A stretch of DNA of 64,000 bases from Lepiota brunneoincarnata (lineage: Eukaryota > Basidiomycota > Agaricomycetes > Agaricales > Agaricaceae), in contig JAEBUN010000016.1 in NCBI GenBank assembly GCA_023014365.1, forward strand, positions 1 to 64,000, written 5' to 3'. The stretch's first letter is position 1, and the number at the start of each line of letters is the position of its first letter. The translations under genes and the position numbers were made by a program. Positions 10,626 to 21,032 of the stretch are shown one piece after another. The notes below the pieces were generated by a model that did not search any database, was not told where the DNA came from, and worked only from the letters and a program-made list of their open reading frames with translations.

Positions 10626-11071
10626 CACGCCCTTGCTCATTTAAAGGGAAAAGAAATGCTTTTACGCACCATGTCCCACTCCCCTATCAAGCGACAGACC
10701 CTAATGCAATGGATATTGACCAACTTGCCAAAGTGGTCTACAACCTCGACTTTGAGGAAGAGCCAGATCTACTCACTAAGGAAGCTGATGAAGACAAGGA
10801 AACTGAAGAAGACAGACTCCACCAGTTGGTACAGGAGTGCACCCGCAAAGCCCTCAATGCAATCCTCACAGATGCCCAGAGAAGGGATCTCAAGGAGAAG
10901 AGATGCTTCAACTGCTGCAAGACTGGACACTTCATCTGTGAATGCCCCACCAAGAAGACCATATATTGCCAATCCGAATTACCCCACAATTTGGATGCCA
11001 GAAACCAGTCAAATGCGATATCCAGAAGAAGACAAGCAAGTTATAGGAAAAAGAACTCCCTATATAACATA

Positions 11072-11280
11072 CAGTAAGGGACAAAACCCTTCCAATGATT
11101 TTTATACTTCAACAAATATGTTAATAACTGCCTACCTACTAAAGGTAAAACCTTCATATTTTAATTGGGAATACCTATATGGCTCATGTATCATCCTGCC
11201 AAATATCATTACGTCATATGCCATTTTGGGAAGTCAGTGAATTAAACAATCATTTAAGGTCATTGGAAGGGTTTTGTCCA
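11072..11280. repeat. Left terminal inverted repeat of Tc1-like copy 1
   Basis: This is an imperfect inverted match to 12464-12674. The repeat is itself bounded by a short inverted motif: it opens with GGGACAAAACCCTTCCAATGA and closes with the reverse complement of nearly the same motif near 11256-11280. Each arm can therefore fold on itself. Confidence 0.85.
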
Positions 11281-11419
11281 TCTTTACTCTAATCACATGA
11301 TTTTGTTTATTACAGCCAACTAATTGCAAATAAATGTCATGTGACTGGTTGGAATAATGTATAAATATAGCTGCTCACTTCCCTAGCTCACACCACCCCC
11401 CCAACCTTATTTTGCTATC

Positions 11420-12436
11420 ATGCAATCCCTCTCTATGACTCAATGCAACCATATTCTTTCCCTTTTGGACAAAGGCCACTCTGCTACCCATATTGCTTCT
11501 ACCACTGGTCTTGGCCTCAGCACTATATCTTGTCTTTGCTCCAAACATCATTCAACACTTTCAAAGTCACTTGGTGGCTGCCCAACCAAGCTTTCTGTTG
11601 GCAATATCAAATATACCACTCATATTATCACATCCTGCAAGGCTGAAAATGCCTCCCAAATTACCAGAACCCTTTGTACTGTCATTGACCAACCTCTATC
11701 ATCCAAAACAGTTTGCAGAGCACTCAAAAAAGCTGGAATGAAGGCTGTAGTCAAGTGGAAAAGGCCTAAACTCTCTGTTATACACAAGAGGAAAAGATTG
11801 GAGTGGGCAGAGGCACATGCAGACTGGACTCTGGAAGACTGGAAGAGGGTGGTTTGGTCAGATGAGACCAAAATCAATCGCTTAGGGTCAGATGGCAGGG
11901 TTTGGGTCTGGAAAAGAGCAGGGGAGAGGCTTAGTGATAGGCTGGTGCAGGGAACCACAAAGTTTAGAGGAGGTTCCATTATGGTATGGGGCTGTATGCT
12001 GTGGGAAGGTCCAGGGTTGGCAGCCAAGATTAATGGTAAGATGGATGGTGATCTATTTGTCACCATTTTGGAGGATGAACTCAAGGGGAGCCTGGAGTGG
12101 TATGACAAAGAGGTGGAGGATATTGTCTTTCAACAAGATAATGATCCCAAACATAGGTGCACCAAGGCTCAAAAATGGTTCAAAGCAGCTGAAATGGAGG
12201 TTATGGTGTGGCCCCCACAATCTCCAGACCTTAATCCAATTGAACATTTGTGGACTTACCTTAAAATCAAGTTAGGGGAGTATGACACTCCACCTCAGGG
12301 GATGGAAGAATTATGGGATAGGACACAAAAGGAATGGGATCAGATTCCAGCAGAAGTATGTCAGAATCTGATAGAGAGTATGCCTGATAGGGTTCAGGCT
12401 GTCTTGGATGCCAGGGGAGGGTATACAAAGTACTAA
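11420..12436 (+). CDS. Tc1/mariner-family DD34E transposase (338 aa)
   Basis: The N-terminus is a helix-turn-helix type DNA-binding region (NHILSLLDKGHSATHIASTT then a second HTH around residues 60-110). The catalytic DDE triad is D in VWSDETKINRLG (about residue 152), D in QQDNDPKH, and E in SPDLNPIEHLW. The spacing between the last two is exactly 34 residues, the Tc1 (DD34E) hallmark. Length is normal for the family. It excises and inserts the element at TA dinucleotides. No internal stops or frameshifts appear, so it may still be active. The downstream flank contains no other gene. Confidence 0.95.
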   Translation: MQSLSMTQCNHILSLLDKGHSATHIASTTGLGLSTISCLCSKHHSTLSKSLGGCPTKLSVGNIKYTTHIITSCKAENASQITRTLCTVIDQPLSSKTVCRALKKAGMKAVVKWKRPKLSVIHKRKRLEWAEAHADWTLEDWKRVVWSDETKINRLGSDGRVWVWKRAGERLSDRLVQGTTKFRGGSIMVWGCMLWEGPGLAAKINGKMDGDLFVTILEDELKGSLEWYDKEVEDIVFQQDNDPKHRCTKAQKWFKAAEMEVMVWPPQSPDLNPIEHLWTYLKIKLGEYDTPPQGMEELWDRTQKEWDQIPAEVCQNLIESMPDRVQAVLDARGGYTKY

Positions 12437-12463
12437 AAGTGTAATTATTGGTAATTTCTTAGA

Positions 12464-12674
12464 GATGGACAAAACCCTTCCAATGATCTTAAATGATTGT
12501 TTAATTCACTGACTTCCCAAAATGGCATATGATGTAATGATATTTGGCAGGATGATATATGAGTCATATAGGTATTCCCAATTAAAATATGAAGGTTTCA
12601 TCCTTAGTAGGTGGGCAGTTATTAACATATTTGTTGAAGTATAGAAATCATTGGAAGGGTTTTGTCCCTTACTG
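12464..12674. repeat. Right terminal inverted repeat of Tc1-like copy 1
   Basis: Inverted partner of 11072-11280, with the same self-inverted bounding motif. It ends CCCTTACTG followed by the TA target duplicate. Confidence 0.85.
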
Positions 12675-12840
12675 TACTAGAAGATGCAACCAATGAAGAA
12701 GTTGAGGACATTTACAAACATTTTGCAAATGAATCCAACCACCCAGACACCCCTCTGGTTAAGGATTTTGCCTCAGGAGACTAGCCACCACATCTAGCCC
12801 TCCACAAAGACCCTCTTCCTTTCATTATCCACACAATGAT

Positions 12841-14626
12841 ATTAATGTTGTAAAACTACAGGAATTGTCAGTATGCATAATACATCTACCCTGCCAAATC
12901 CGAAAACACAAAATCACTAAGGAAGGACCCAAAAGCATGGAACTACTTGCCCTACTCAACTCAGGAGCAGCAGGAAATTTCATCGACCCTGGAATGGTCA
13001 GACAACACTCATTCAAGACAGTACCCCTTGATCAACCCATTGAAGTACGAAATGCCAATGGATCCATTAACAAAAATGGGACAGCCACCCATTATACAAT
13101 CCTCAACCTAATGGTTAACAGAAAGGATATGGAGATCAAACCAAAAGTAGTCTCCCTTGGAAGCCCAAGACTCATCCTTGGATTCCCTTGGCTCGCAGAA
13201 CACAACCCAGACATCGACTGGGATGCCAAACAATTACACTGGAGAAACGAATGTTGGGACAACACTATCTACCGAGAGCTCATCCAATCTATGGAACCTA
13301 ATTGGATCTATAATGACCAACTCAACCACATCTCCACCCTCAAGCCTACCAGCTTCAAAGAAATCAACTTCAAAGCCTCAGCATCACAATTTCTTGCTGT
13401 ACAACATGGAGAAAAGAAGAATGATGACCCAAGAAAAGTCGTACCCACAGAATTCCACAAATACCTCCCAGTATTCAGCAAGAAACAAGCTGAACAATTC
13501 CCCCCACAATGACCATGGGATCACAAGATTGAACTCAAGGAATCATTCAAACCAATCGCCATAAAATCCTACCGACTCTCCCTTAACAAAGAAAAGGAAC
13601 TTGACACATTTCTTGAGGAAAATCTTCAGAAAGGATACATTTGACCATTTAAGTCACCAATGGCCTCACCTTTCTTCTTTGTAGGAAAGAAAGACAGAAA
13701 GCTATGCCCCTGTCAAGATTACAGGTACCTCAACAAACACACTTTCAAGAGCGCATACAACCTTCCCCTCATCTCACATATTCTCGATAAACTCTGAGGA
13801 TCAAGATACTTTACCAAACTCAACGTACGAGCAGGATACAACAACATCTGTATACGCAAAGGAGATGAATGGAAAGGAGCTTTCAGAACACCCTGAGGAT
13901 TATTCGAACCTATGGTCATATTTTTTGGAATGTGCAACTCCCCAGCAACCTTCCAAACTATGATGGACTCACTATTCCGAAAACTCATTGATAATGGAGG
14001 AGTAATCGTTTACATGGACGACATCCTCATTCATGCAAAAACAAAACAAGAACTCCAACGTCTTACAAGAGAAGTACTCAAGATACTTAAAGACAACGAT
14101 CTATACCTCAAGACCAAAAAATGCAAATTCGAATGCCAATGACTTGAATATCTAGGAGTTATCATCACTCCGGACTCAGTCTCAATGGACCCAGCAAAGC
14201 TCAAAGGCATTGCTGAGTGGCCAACACCAACTACCCCACGCAATGTACACAAATTCATAGGATTTTGCAACTTCTACTGGAAGTTTATACATCAATACGC
14301 CACATGGGCTAAACCCCTCAATGCTCTAATGTCTAAAACCAAGAAATTTGAATGGACAGAAGAATGCCAAAATGCCTTTGACACCCTCAAGAGAAAATTT
14401 CAAAGTGAACCAGTACTAATGGTACCAGACCAAGACAAACCTTTCAAAATCGAATGTGACACATCATTATTTGCATCAGGAGCAGTCCTCCTTCAACGTG
14501 ATAATAATGGAGTTAAACACCCGGTCACATACTTCTCAAAAGGACTCTCACCAGCCGAATGCAACTATCATTGCTCTGAACAAGAACTCTTTGCCATAAT
14601 CTGAGCACTCAAGGAATGGCGCTACC
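12841..14626 (+). pseudogene. Pol 5' half of copy C: protease and reverse transcriptase with multiple TGA stops
   Basis: Recognisable protease (LLALLNSGAAGNFID, where the catalytic Asp of DSG is replaced by Asn) and reverse transcriptase (YMDD at about 14013). In-frame TGA stops occur at 13510, 13642, 13795, 13894, 14140 and 14602. At each, copy B has CGA (Arg), so all six are C to T at a CpG. Copy B interrupts the gene at 14627, and RNase H resumes at 22874. Confidence 0.92.
14622..14626. repeat. Target-site duplication (left) of copy B
   Basis: CTACC directly before the 5' LTR, repeated at 22869-22873 directly after the 3' LTR. Removing copy B rejoins copy C RNase H sequence in register with the homologous stretch of copy B. 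Confidence 0.95.
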
Positions 14627-15324
14627 TGTTATGAACAGTCCAGACCGGGAGGAACAAGAACTATTGTTTGACTTTACAAGATGGGTACAGGAGACTACAG
14701 ACCAATTACGGGCACAAGAATACGAAGACGAGGAAGGGGAATATTACACCGCCATGCAGGACCTGGCAAGAGAAGCAGGAATGGAGATAACCTTGGAGGA
14801 TATATTGGAATACCCCAAGGACGAAGAAGATAACCATGGATCAACCGATCCAACCTCCGATACGGATGGAAGCACTGAGAGAATGGAGAGCGAGAACGGA
14901 GAGGACTCCATGGAGATACAATCGGGAGAAGGAGATTATGAGTCAGAAGAAAGCGATGGAACATCGCACAGCAGTAGCGGGAGTACTGACTCATTGTAAT
15001 ATAAATAACGCTAGGATGCCATCAGCCAGGATGTGCATCATGGTCAGGACTACGCACGACCAGTAGAACAGCCAAGTAACCTATAACGAGTATATAGCAC
15101 CTCATAGGTATATAAGGCCTGTACAAGTAGAGATTAAAGCCTCAAGCTTTAATCTTGTTAACAGCGGTCGTTTACCTCTCTGCCTTAACTTGGCGTCTTC
15201 CCTCGTTATCTCATTGAGCGCGATCCACTAAGCTCTATAAGGCCAACCATCTCGGACACCTTGTAGAGTGATTGAAGGCCGTCTCCAGTTATCCTCGGAT
15301 ACAGAAGGAGCACGGATCATAACA
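14627..15324 (+). repeat. 5' LTR of copy B (698 bp)
   Basis: It runs TGTTATGAACAG to ATCATAACA. It includes an ORF starting at ATG 14631 (to 14999) for an acidic peptide of about 122 residues, a TATA-like ATATAAATA just after that ORF (about 14999-15007), and a second TATATAAGG near 15112. These probably mark the U3 promoter region. Confidence 0.96.
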
Positions 15325-15514
15325 TTAGATTAAAGCTTCCTTTGGACAACCTCCATTGTACACCCCGTGGTATCGGTACGCCTCGTCGCTACCCTTCCAC
15401 ACCGGCAGACGATACGCTTTATCGCTATCCGAGTGCCAACCGTATCTGACGACACGCCTTGTCGCTGTCTGGTGATACACCCCCGTAGAGCAGGCCACCA
15501 TACCCTCTGCACCC

Positions 15515-17281
15515 TTGGTCAGACGCACCGAAAGCGTTGATAGGTCATCCACACCTTTAAGTGTTGATTGGGATAACGCACCCGTAAGCGTTGTATACAG
15601 GTCATCCACACCTTCAAGCGTCGATTGGGATAACGCACCCGCAAGCGTTGTTTATTCACCCTCACCTTCACCTTCGACTTCTTCCCTCTTCACCCTGTCT
15701 ACAAACCGAAACGACCCCCTTGCCACCGACTACGAAGAATCCAACAGTTCTGACTGGTCGACAACCGACTCCGAGCCCGACTTCACACCCCCTCCACCAC
15801 GGACCCTAAAAAGAAAACAAAACCAATACCCCTCACTCGTTCACCCTCTGGTTCCGCACCATACCCTACACAACCTACCGAGAGAGTTCAACGTCGAACA
15901 GAAGACCCAGGATACCCAGCACCCCCAGCATCAGTTCTTCAATCCCTACCTAAACAACCACCACCTGAAAGAACTGCCACCTCTACCCGCTCAAAGCTCG
16001 GGGAGCCGATTCATAGAACATCTACCCCATCCTCCGGTCCTCAACCCTCAACAAGTACAAGAACTAGCGACAACACTTTGCAACAGAAACCCCCAAGAAC
16101 ATTCTCACCCCTCACATCACCACTTGGATCACCGGTACACTCACCGCCTCGATCCAGTTCCCCTGTACAATCTGAACCATCCGAAGTTAGCCCCACTACC
16201 GGGTCTATTCACACTTCCGACGAGGAATCCACAACCTCTGACATTAACAATATGGCCTCCTCTGCAAAAATTAACACACCCCCAACCTTTAATGGAGAGA
16301 CCGACTACTTCCGCCTCTGGAAGGATGCAGTACAACTATACATCGATGCAAAGCCAGGAGCCTTTTCCGATGACAAGACCAAGATACAATTCGCCCTTTC
16401 ATACATGTCCACCGGCCCCGCCACAACATGGAGAGGAGCATTCTTGGAATCAAACAAAGAACTTGATGGAAGCCAGACCCTTCCGACATGGAAGAAATTT
16501 CTCGAAGGACTCGATACATCCTTCGCCCCAAACAATGTCCCCGCCGATGCAATGGACAGAATCCGCCACCTCAAACAGAATGGACGATATATCGATGATT
16601 ACATATCCCAGTTCCAGATACTTGCCTATCAGGCCGACCTTGGAGATGGAGTGGCGGCGGTCAACTATTTCAAGAACGGGCTGGATCGCCCCGTCGCAAT
16701 CAAGACAATTAGCCTCAATCCAGGAAACAAACTCAGCGACTGGTTCAAGCAAGCTCGAACAGCATATCAAATACTACAAACTCAACGCGACTATATGCAA
16801 ACTCGAGGAACTCCCTCGTTTCCAACGACTTCGCGCACTCGCCCATTTAAAGGGAAAAGAAATGCTTTTACGCGCCGTGTCCCACTGCCCTATCAAGCAA
16901 CAGACCCTAACGCAATGGATATTGACCAACTCGCTGAAGCAGTCTACAACCTCGACTTTGAGGATGAGCCAGATCTACTCGCCGAGGAAGCTGATGAAGA
17001 CGAGGAGACCGAAGAAGACAGACTCCACCAGTTGGTACAAGAACGCACCCGCGAAGCCCTCAATGCAATCCTCACGGACGCCCAAAGAAAGGATCTCAAA
17101 GAAAAGAGATGCTTCAACTGCCGCAAGACTGGACACTTCGCCCGCGAATGCCCCACCAAGAAGACAATATATCGCCGATCCGAATTACCCCACAATTTGG
17201 ATGCCAGAAACCGGTCAAATGCGATATCCAGAAGAAGACAAGCAAGCTACAGGAAAAAGAACTTGCTATACAACATACTAG
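15515..17281 (+). CDS. Leader ORF upstream of and overlapping gag in copy B (588 aa), uncertain
   Basis: This is the first long ATG-initiated frame after the 5' LTR. Its N-terminus is built from a repeated segment (SSVDWDNAP-SVVY) matching the DNA tandem repeat, then an acidic Ser/Asp stretch (YEESNSSDWSTTDSEPD). From about 16252 it overlaps Gag in another frame. The same ORF, 588 codons, is open in copy A. The gag frame is open without an ATG from about 15751, so the leader could be joined to Gag by frameshifting or splicing. The part overlapping gag looks like a low-complexity shadow. Confidence 0.3.
   Translation: MVRRTESVDRSSTPLSVDWDNAPVSVVYRSSTPSSVDWDNAPASVVYSPSPSPSTSSLFTLSTNRNDPLATDYEESNSSDWSTTDSEPDFTPPPPRTLKRKQNQYPSLVHPLVPHHTLHNLPREFNVEQKTQDTQHPQHQFFNPYLNNHHLKELPPLPAQSSGSRFIEHLPHPPVLNPQQVQELATTLCNRNPQEHSHPSHHHLDHRYTHRLDPVPLYNLNHPKLAPLPGLFTLPTRNPQPLTLTIWPPLQKLTHPQPLMERPTTSASGRMQYNYTSMQSQEPFPMTRPRYNSPFHTCPPAPPQHGEEHSWNQTKNLMEARPFRHGRNFSKDSIHPSPQTMSPPMQWTESATSNRMDDISMITYPSSRYLPIRPTLEMEWRRSTISRTGWIAPSQSRQLASIQETNSATGSSKLEQHIKYYKLNATICKLEELPRFQRLRALAHLKGKEMLLRAVSHCPIKQQTLTQWILTNSLKQSTTSTLRMSQIYSPRKLMKTRRPKKTDSTSWYKNAPAKPSMQSSRTPKERISKKRDASTAARLDTSPANAPPRRQYIADPNYPTIWMPETGQMRYPEEDKQATGKRTCYTTY
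15544..15655 (+). repeat. Tandem repeat of about 57 bp in the copy B leader
   Basis: Two head-to-tail units, each starting GTCATCCACACCTT and containing GATTGGGATAACGCACCCG followed by AAGCGTTGT. The reverse-complement pair is present in copy A near 6965-7085. It lies between the 5' LTR and gag. Confidence 0.85.
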
Positions 17282-17376
17282 AAGATGCAACCGACGAAGA
17301 AGTCGAGGACATCTACGAACATTTTGCAAATGAATCCAACCACCCAGATGCCCCTCTGGTAAAGGATTTTGCCTAA
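16252..17376 (+). CDS. gag: Gag of copy B (374 aa)
   Basis: ATG 16252 is chosen because it gives MASSAKINTPP as in copy A; the same frame is open further upstream but without ATG. The capsid-like domain spans about residues 10-170 (FRLWKDAVQLYIDAKPG, LPTWKKFLEGLDTSFAP). An acidic linker follows, and then one CCHC knuckle (CFNCRKTGHFAREC, nucleotides 17110-17151). The stop is TAA 17374-17376. Pol lies in the -1 frame, which opens just before the gag stop (from about 17334), so pol is probably made by -1 frameshifting. I did not find a textbook slippery heptamer. Confidence 0.92.
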   Translation: MASSAKINTPPTFNGETDYFRLWKDAVQLYIDAKPGAFSDDKTKIQFALSYMSTGPATTWRGAFLESNKELDGSQTLPTWKKFLEGLDTSFAPNNVPADAMDRIRHLKQNGRYIDDYISQFQILAYQADLGDGVAAVNYFKNGLDRPVAIKTISLNPGNKLSDWFKQARTAYQILQTQRDYMQTRGTPSFPTTSRTRPFKGKRNAFTRRVPLPYQATDPNAMDIDQLAEAVYNLDFEDEPDLLAEEADEDEETEEDRLHQLVQERTREALNAILTDAQRKDLKEKRCFNCRKTGHFARECPTKKTIYRRSELPHNLDARNRSNAISRRRQASYRKKNLLYNILEDATDEEVEDIYEHFANESNHPDAPLVKDFA

Positions 17377-17537
17377 GGAGACTAGCCACCACGTCTAGCC
17401 CTCCACAAAGACCTCCTTCCCTTTCCTATTCACAAAATGATATTAATGTTGTAAAGTTACAGGAATCGTCAGCACGCGTAATACATCTACCCTGTCGAAT
17501 CCGAAAACACAAGTTCACTAAGGAAGGACCCAAAAGT

Positions 17538-20500
17538 GTGGAACTACTCGCCCTACTCGACTCAGGAGCAGCAGGAAACTTCATTGACCCCGGAATGGTC
17601 AAACAACATTCATTCAAAACAACACCCCTCGATCGACCCATCGAAGTACGAAATGCCGATGGATCTGTTAACGAAAATGGAACAGCCACCCACTACACAA
17701 CCCTCAACCTAACGGTTAATGGGAAGAATATGGAGATCAAACCAAAAGTAGTCTCCCTCGGAAGCCCAAGACTCATCCTTGGATTCCCTTGGCTTGCAGA
17801 ACACAACCCAGACATCGACTGGGATGCCAAGCAATTACGCTGGAGAAACGAACGTTGGGACAACACTATATTCCGAGAACTCATCCAATCCATGGAACCC
17901 GATTGGATCTACAACGACCAACTCAACCACATCTCCACACTAGAGCCCACAAGCTTCGAAGAAATCAACTTCAAAGCCTCCGCATCACAATTCCTCGCCG
18001 TACAACACAGAGAAAAGAAAAACGACGACCCAAGAAAAGTCGTACCCACGGAATTCCACGAATACCTCCCAGTATTTAGCAAGAAACAAGCCGAACGATT
18101 CCCCCCACAACGACCATGGGATCACAAAATTGAACTCAAGGAATCATTCAAACCAATTGCCATAAAGTCCTACCGACTCTCCCTCAATGAAGAAAAGGAA
18201 CTCGACACGTTCCTAGAAGAAAACCTTCAAAAGGGATACATTCGACCATCCAAATCGCCAATGGCATCACCCTTCTTCTTTGTAGGAAAGAAAGACGGAA
18301 AACTACGCCCCTGTCAAGACTACAGGTACCTCAACGAGCATACCGTCAAAAATGCATACAACCTCCCCCTCATCTCTCATATTCTCGACAAACTCCGAGG
18401 ATCAAAATACTTTACCAAACTCGACGTACGAGCAGGATACAACAACATCCGCATACGCAAAGGAGATGAATGGAAAGGAGCCTTCAGGACACCCCGAGGA
18501 TTATTCGAACCCACGGTTATGTTCTTTGGAATGTGTAACTCCCCAGCAACATTCCAAACCATGATGGACTCATTATTCCGAAAACTCATCGACAATGGAG
18601 GAGTAATCGTTTACATGGACGACATCCTCATTCACGCAAAAACAAAACAAGAACTTCGACGCCTCACAAGAGAAGTACTCAAGATACTCAAGGACAACGA
18701 TCTATACCTCAAAACCGAGAAATGCGAATTCGAACGACAACGACTCGAATATCTAGGAGTTATTATCACTCCCGACTCAGTTTCAATGGACCCAGCAAAG
18801 CTCAAAGGCATCGCTGAATGGCCAACACCAACTACCCCGCGCGACGTACGAAAATTCATAGGATTTTGCAACTTCTATCGAAAATTCATACACCAATACG
18901 CCACATGGGCAAAACCTCTCAATGCCCTAATGTCCAAAACCAAGAAATTCGAATGGACAGAAGAATGCCAGAACACCTTCGATACTCTCAAGAGAAAATT
19001 CCAAAGCGAACCGGTATTAATGGTCCCCGACCGAGACAAACCCTTCGAAATCAAATGCAACGCATCACTATTTGCATCAGGAGCAGTCCTACTTCAACGC
19101 GACAACAATGGAGTTAAACACCCAGTCGCATACTTCTCAAAAGGATTCTCACCAGCCGAACGCAACTATCATTGCTCCGAACAGGAACTCTTCGCCATTA
19201 TCCGAGCACTCAAAGAATGGCGCCACCATATAAAAGGATCATCACACAAGACCATCGTATGGTCAGATCACGACAACCTTCGCCGCTGGAGAAAACCTGA
19301 AGACCTCAGCAGAAGACAAGCCCGATGGATTGCCTACATGCAACGATTTGACATCAAAATCCGACATATCCCTGGAAAGAAAAATGGACCAGCAGATGCC
19401 CTTTCCAGACGACCCGATCATGAACCCAAGACAAGAGACAACAAACAGGTCGTTGCACTCCCTGACAAATTCTTCACCTCAGAACAGCCACGACATATCC
19501 ATATTATCGACGAAAATACTAAACAGGAAATAAAAGAGCTGTGGAAGAAAAAGAAACAGACCGACATCGCCCAAGAAGATGACTCAGGACACCCACGTGT
19601 TCAAGGAAAACTATTTATACCACAAGATTTACACCTTAGACGCCGCTTACTGCAAAGAGTACACGACTCACCCACCGCAGGACACCCTGGAATCGCAGAA
19701 ACAACTAGAAAACTCCAGGAATACGCCTACTGGCCCGGGATGCGATCATTTGTCAAAAACTACGTCAAAGGATGTGGTGCCTGCCAACAATACAAGATCA
19801 ATCGACACCCCCTAAAACCACCGCTTCAACCTATCCCTGGACCCCGTTCTACCCGTCCATTCTCGAACATCTCGATGGATCTTATCACAGACCTACCCCC
19901 GGACGGACCCCATGATTCTATACTGGTCGTGGTCGACCAGCTTACGAAGGGGATAATTCTAGAACCTACTGCGAAAACCGCCAATGCGGACAAGATTGCC
20001 GAAATTCTGATCAAACGGCTATTCTCTAGATTTGGCCTTCCCGAGAAAGTTCTCAGTGATCGCGACCCCAGATTCGCTGCCAAATCCATGAAAGAATTCT
20101 ACAAACAACTCGGAATCGAACAAGCACTCTCTACCGCCTACCACCCCCAGACAGACGGACAAACAGAGCGATTCAATCAAGAAATAGAACTCTACCTTGG
20201 CATCTATTGCTCATCGAACCCGAACAAATGGGTAAAGGCACTCCCACTCCTGGAATATGTCCACAACTCGAAAACACACGCCGAACACCAACATACCCCA
20301 TTTGAACTCCTCTATGGATCAAGCCCCAAAGGATTTCCGACCTCCGAGGAGCCAACGAACATTCCAGCAATAGGAGAGAAGTTTAAATACCTCGCCAAGA
20401 TACGCCAAGAAGCCCAAGCTGCGCATGAACAAACCAGACTAAAAATGGCTGCAAGATATAACCGGCCAGATATCAATCTAAAAGTTGGACAGAAGGTTTG

Positions 20501-21032
20501 GCTCGACAACCGCAACCTCCCAATTCAGTACGCCTCAAAGAAACTGGCCCAACGCCGAGAAGGTCCCTTCACCATAACAAGAAAACTCGGACCTGTAACC
20601 TACGAACTAAAATTACCCATCAAATGGAAGATCCACAACAAGTTTCATGCGAGCCTCCTAATGCCTGCAGAAGAGAACGACACGCATGGGGAATACAACA
20701 CAGCCCCACCACCCGACCTTGTAAATGGAGAAGAAGAATACGAGGTCGAGTCAATACTGCGCCACAGAAAATTCCGGAACAAGTATCAATTCCTAGTCAG
20801 ATGGAAAGGATACCTTCCCACCGAGGATTCCTGGGAGCCAGAAGCAAACCTGGAGAACGCCAAAGAAGTCATTGAAGAATATAAAAGGGCCCACAAATTA
20901 GACAACCCCACCAATGACCCAACCACCCAACACTCGAGCAACCACTCCAGACCTCCCAGAGCCAGACAACGATGGACGCCTTCTCATCCGGGAAAGAATC
21001 ATATCCCTGGCGAACCGCGTCGAAGGAAATAG
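17538..21032 (+). CDS. pol: Pol of copy B: protease, RT, RNase H, integrase, chromodomain (1,164 aa from 17538)
   Basis: A single open frame, extending upstream to about 17334. Protease: LLALLDSGAAGNFID at residues 3-17. Reverse transcriptase: [18 protein letters not shown] near residue 246 and YMDD at 359-362. RNase H: residue 508 is Asn in CNAS where copies A and C have CDAS or CDTS; Glu (SEQELF) and Asp (WSDHDN) are present. Integrase: HHCC zinc region from His709 (HDSPTAGH ... CGACQQYK) and catalytic Asp781, Asp841, Glu877 (DD35E). Chromodomain: about 1065-1118 (VRWKGYLPTEDSWEP). The frame is intact, but the RNase H substitution suggests B may be unable to complete reverse transcription alone. 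Confidence 0.95.
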   Translation: MELLALLDSGAAGNFIDPGMVKQHSFKTTPLDRPIEVRNADGSVNENGTATHYTTLNLTVNGKNMEIKPKVVSLGSPRLILGFPWLAEHNPDIDWDAKQLRWRNERWDNTIFRELIQSMEPDWIYNDQLNHISTLEPTSFEEINFKASASQFLAVQHREKKNDDPRKVVPTEFHEYLPVFSKKQAERFPPQRPWDHKIELKESFKPIAIKSYRLSLNEEKELDTFLEENLQKGYIRPSKSPMASPFFFVGKKDGKLRPCQDYRYLNEHTVKNAYNLPLISHILDKLRGSKYFTKLDVRAGYNNIRIRKGDEWKGAFRTPRGLFEPTVMFFGMCNSPATFQTMMDSLFRKLIDNGGVIVYMDDILIHAKTKQELRRLTREVLKILKDNDLYLKTEKCEFERQRLEYLGVIITPDSVSMDPAKLKGIAEWPTPTTPRDVRKFIGFCNFYRKFIHQYATWAKPLNALMSKTKKFEWTEECQNTFDTLKRKFQSEPVLMVPDRDKPFEIKCNASLFASGAVLLQRDNNGVKHPVAYFSKGFSPAERNYHCSEQELFAIIRALKEWRHHIKGSSHKTIVWSDHDNLRRWRKPEDLSRRQARWIAYMQRFDIKIRHIPGKKNGPADALSRRPDHEPKTRDNKQVVALPDKFFTSEQPRHIHIIDENTKQEIKELWKKKKQTDIAQEDDSGHPRVQGKLFIPQDLHLRRRLLQRVHDSPTAGHPGIAETTRKLQEYAYWPGMRSFVKNYVKGCGACQQYKINRHPLKPPLQPIPGPRSTRPFSNISMDLITDLPPDGPHDSILVVVDQLTKGIILEPTAKTANADKIAEILIKRLFSRFGLPEKVLSDRDPRFAAKSMKEFYKQLGIEQALSTAYHPQTDGQTERFNQEIELYLGIYCSSNPNKWVKALPLLEYVHNSKTHAEHQHTPFELLYGSSPKGFPTSEEPTNIPAIGEKFKYLAKIRQEAQAAHEQTRLKMAARYNRPDINLKVGQKVWLDNRNLPIQYASKKLAQRREGPFTITRKLGPVTYELKLPIKWKIHNKFHASLLMPAEENDTHGEYNTAPPPDLVNGEEEYEVESILRHRKFRNKYQFLVRWKGYLPTEDSWEPEANLENAKEVIEEYKRAHKLDNPTNDPTTQHSSNHSRPPRARQRWTPSHPGKNHIPGEPRRRK

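Larger units (their letters stand above)
11072..12674 (+). mobile_element. Tc1/mariner-like transposon, copy 1 (1,603 bp, apparently intact)
   Basis: It begins CAGTAAGGGACAAAACCC and ends with the inverted form, flanked by TA duplications at 11070-11071 and 12675-12676. The uninterrupted site is visible in copy B (...AACATACTAGAAG...), confirming insertion at TA. It has terminal inverted repeats of about 210 bases and encodes one intact transposase. A second, broken copy lies at 29788-31986. Confidence 0.95.
10626..12784 (+). pseudogene. Gag of copy C, split by a Tc1-like transposon
   Basis: The C-terminal half of Gag survives from 10709 (MDIDQLAKVVYNLDFEEEPD) through the CCHC knuckle (CFNCCKTGHFICEC, all four ligands kept) to 11071. 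The Tc1 element interrupts there at a TA. Reading resumes at 12675 in the ...TNEEVEDIYKHFANESN-like tail. The original TAA stop has become TCA, and the frame now ends at TAG 12782-12784. The N-terminal half is missing because element D inserted there. Confidence 0.85.
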
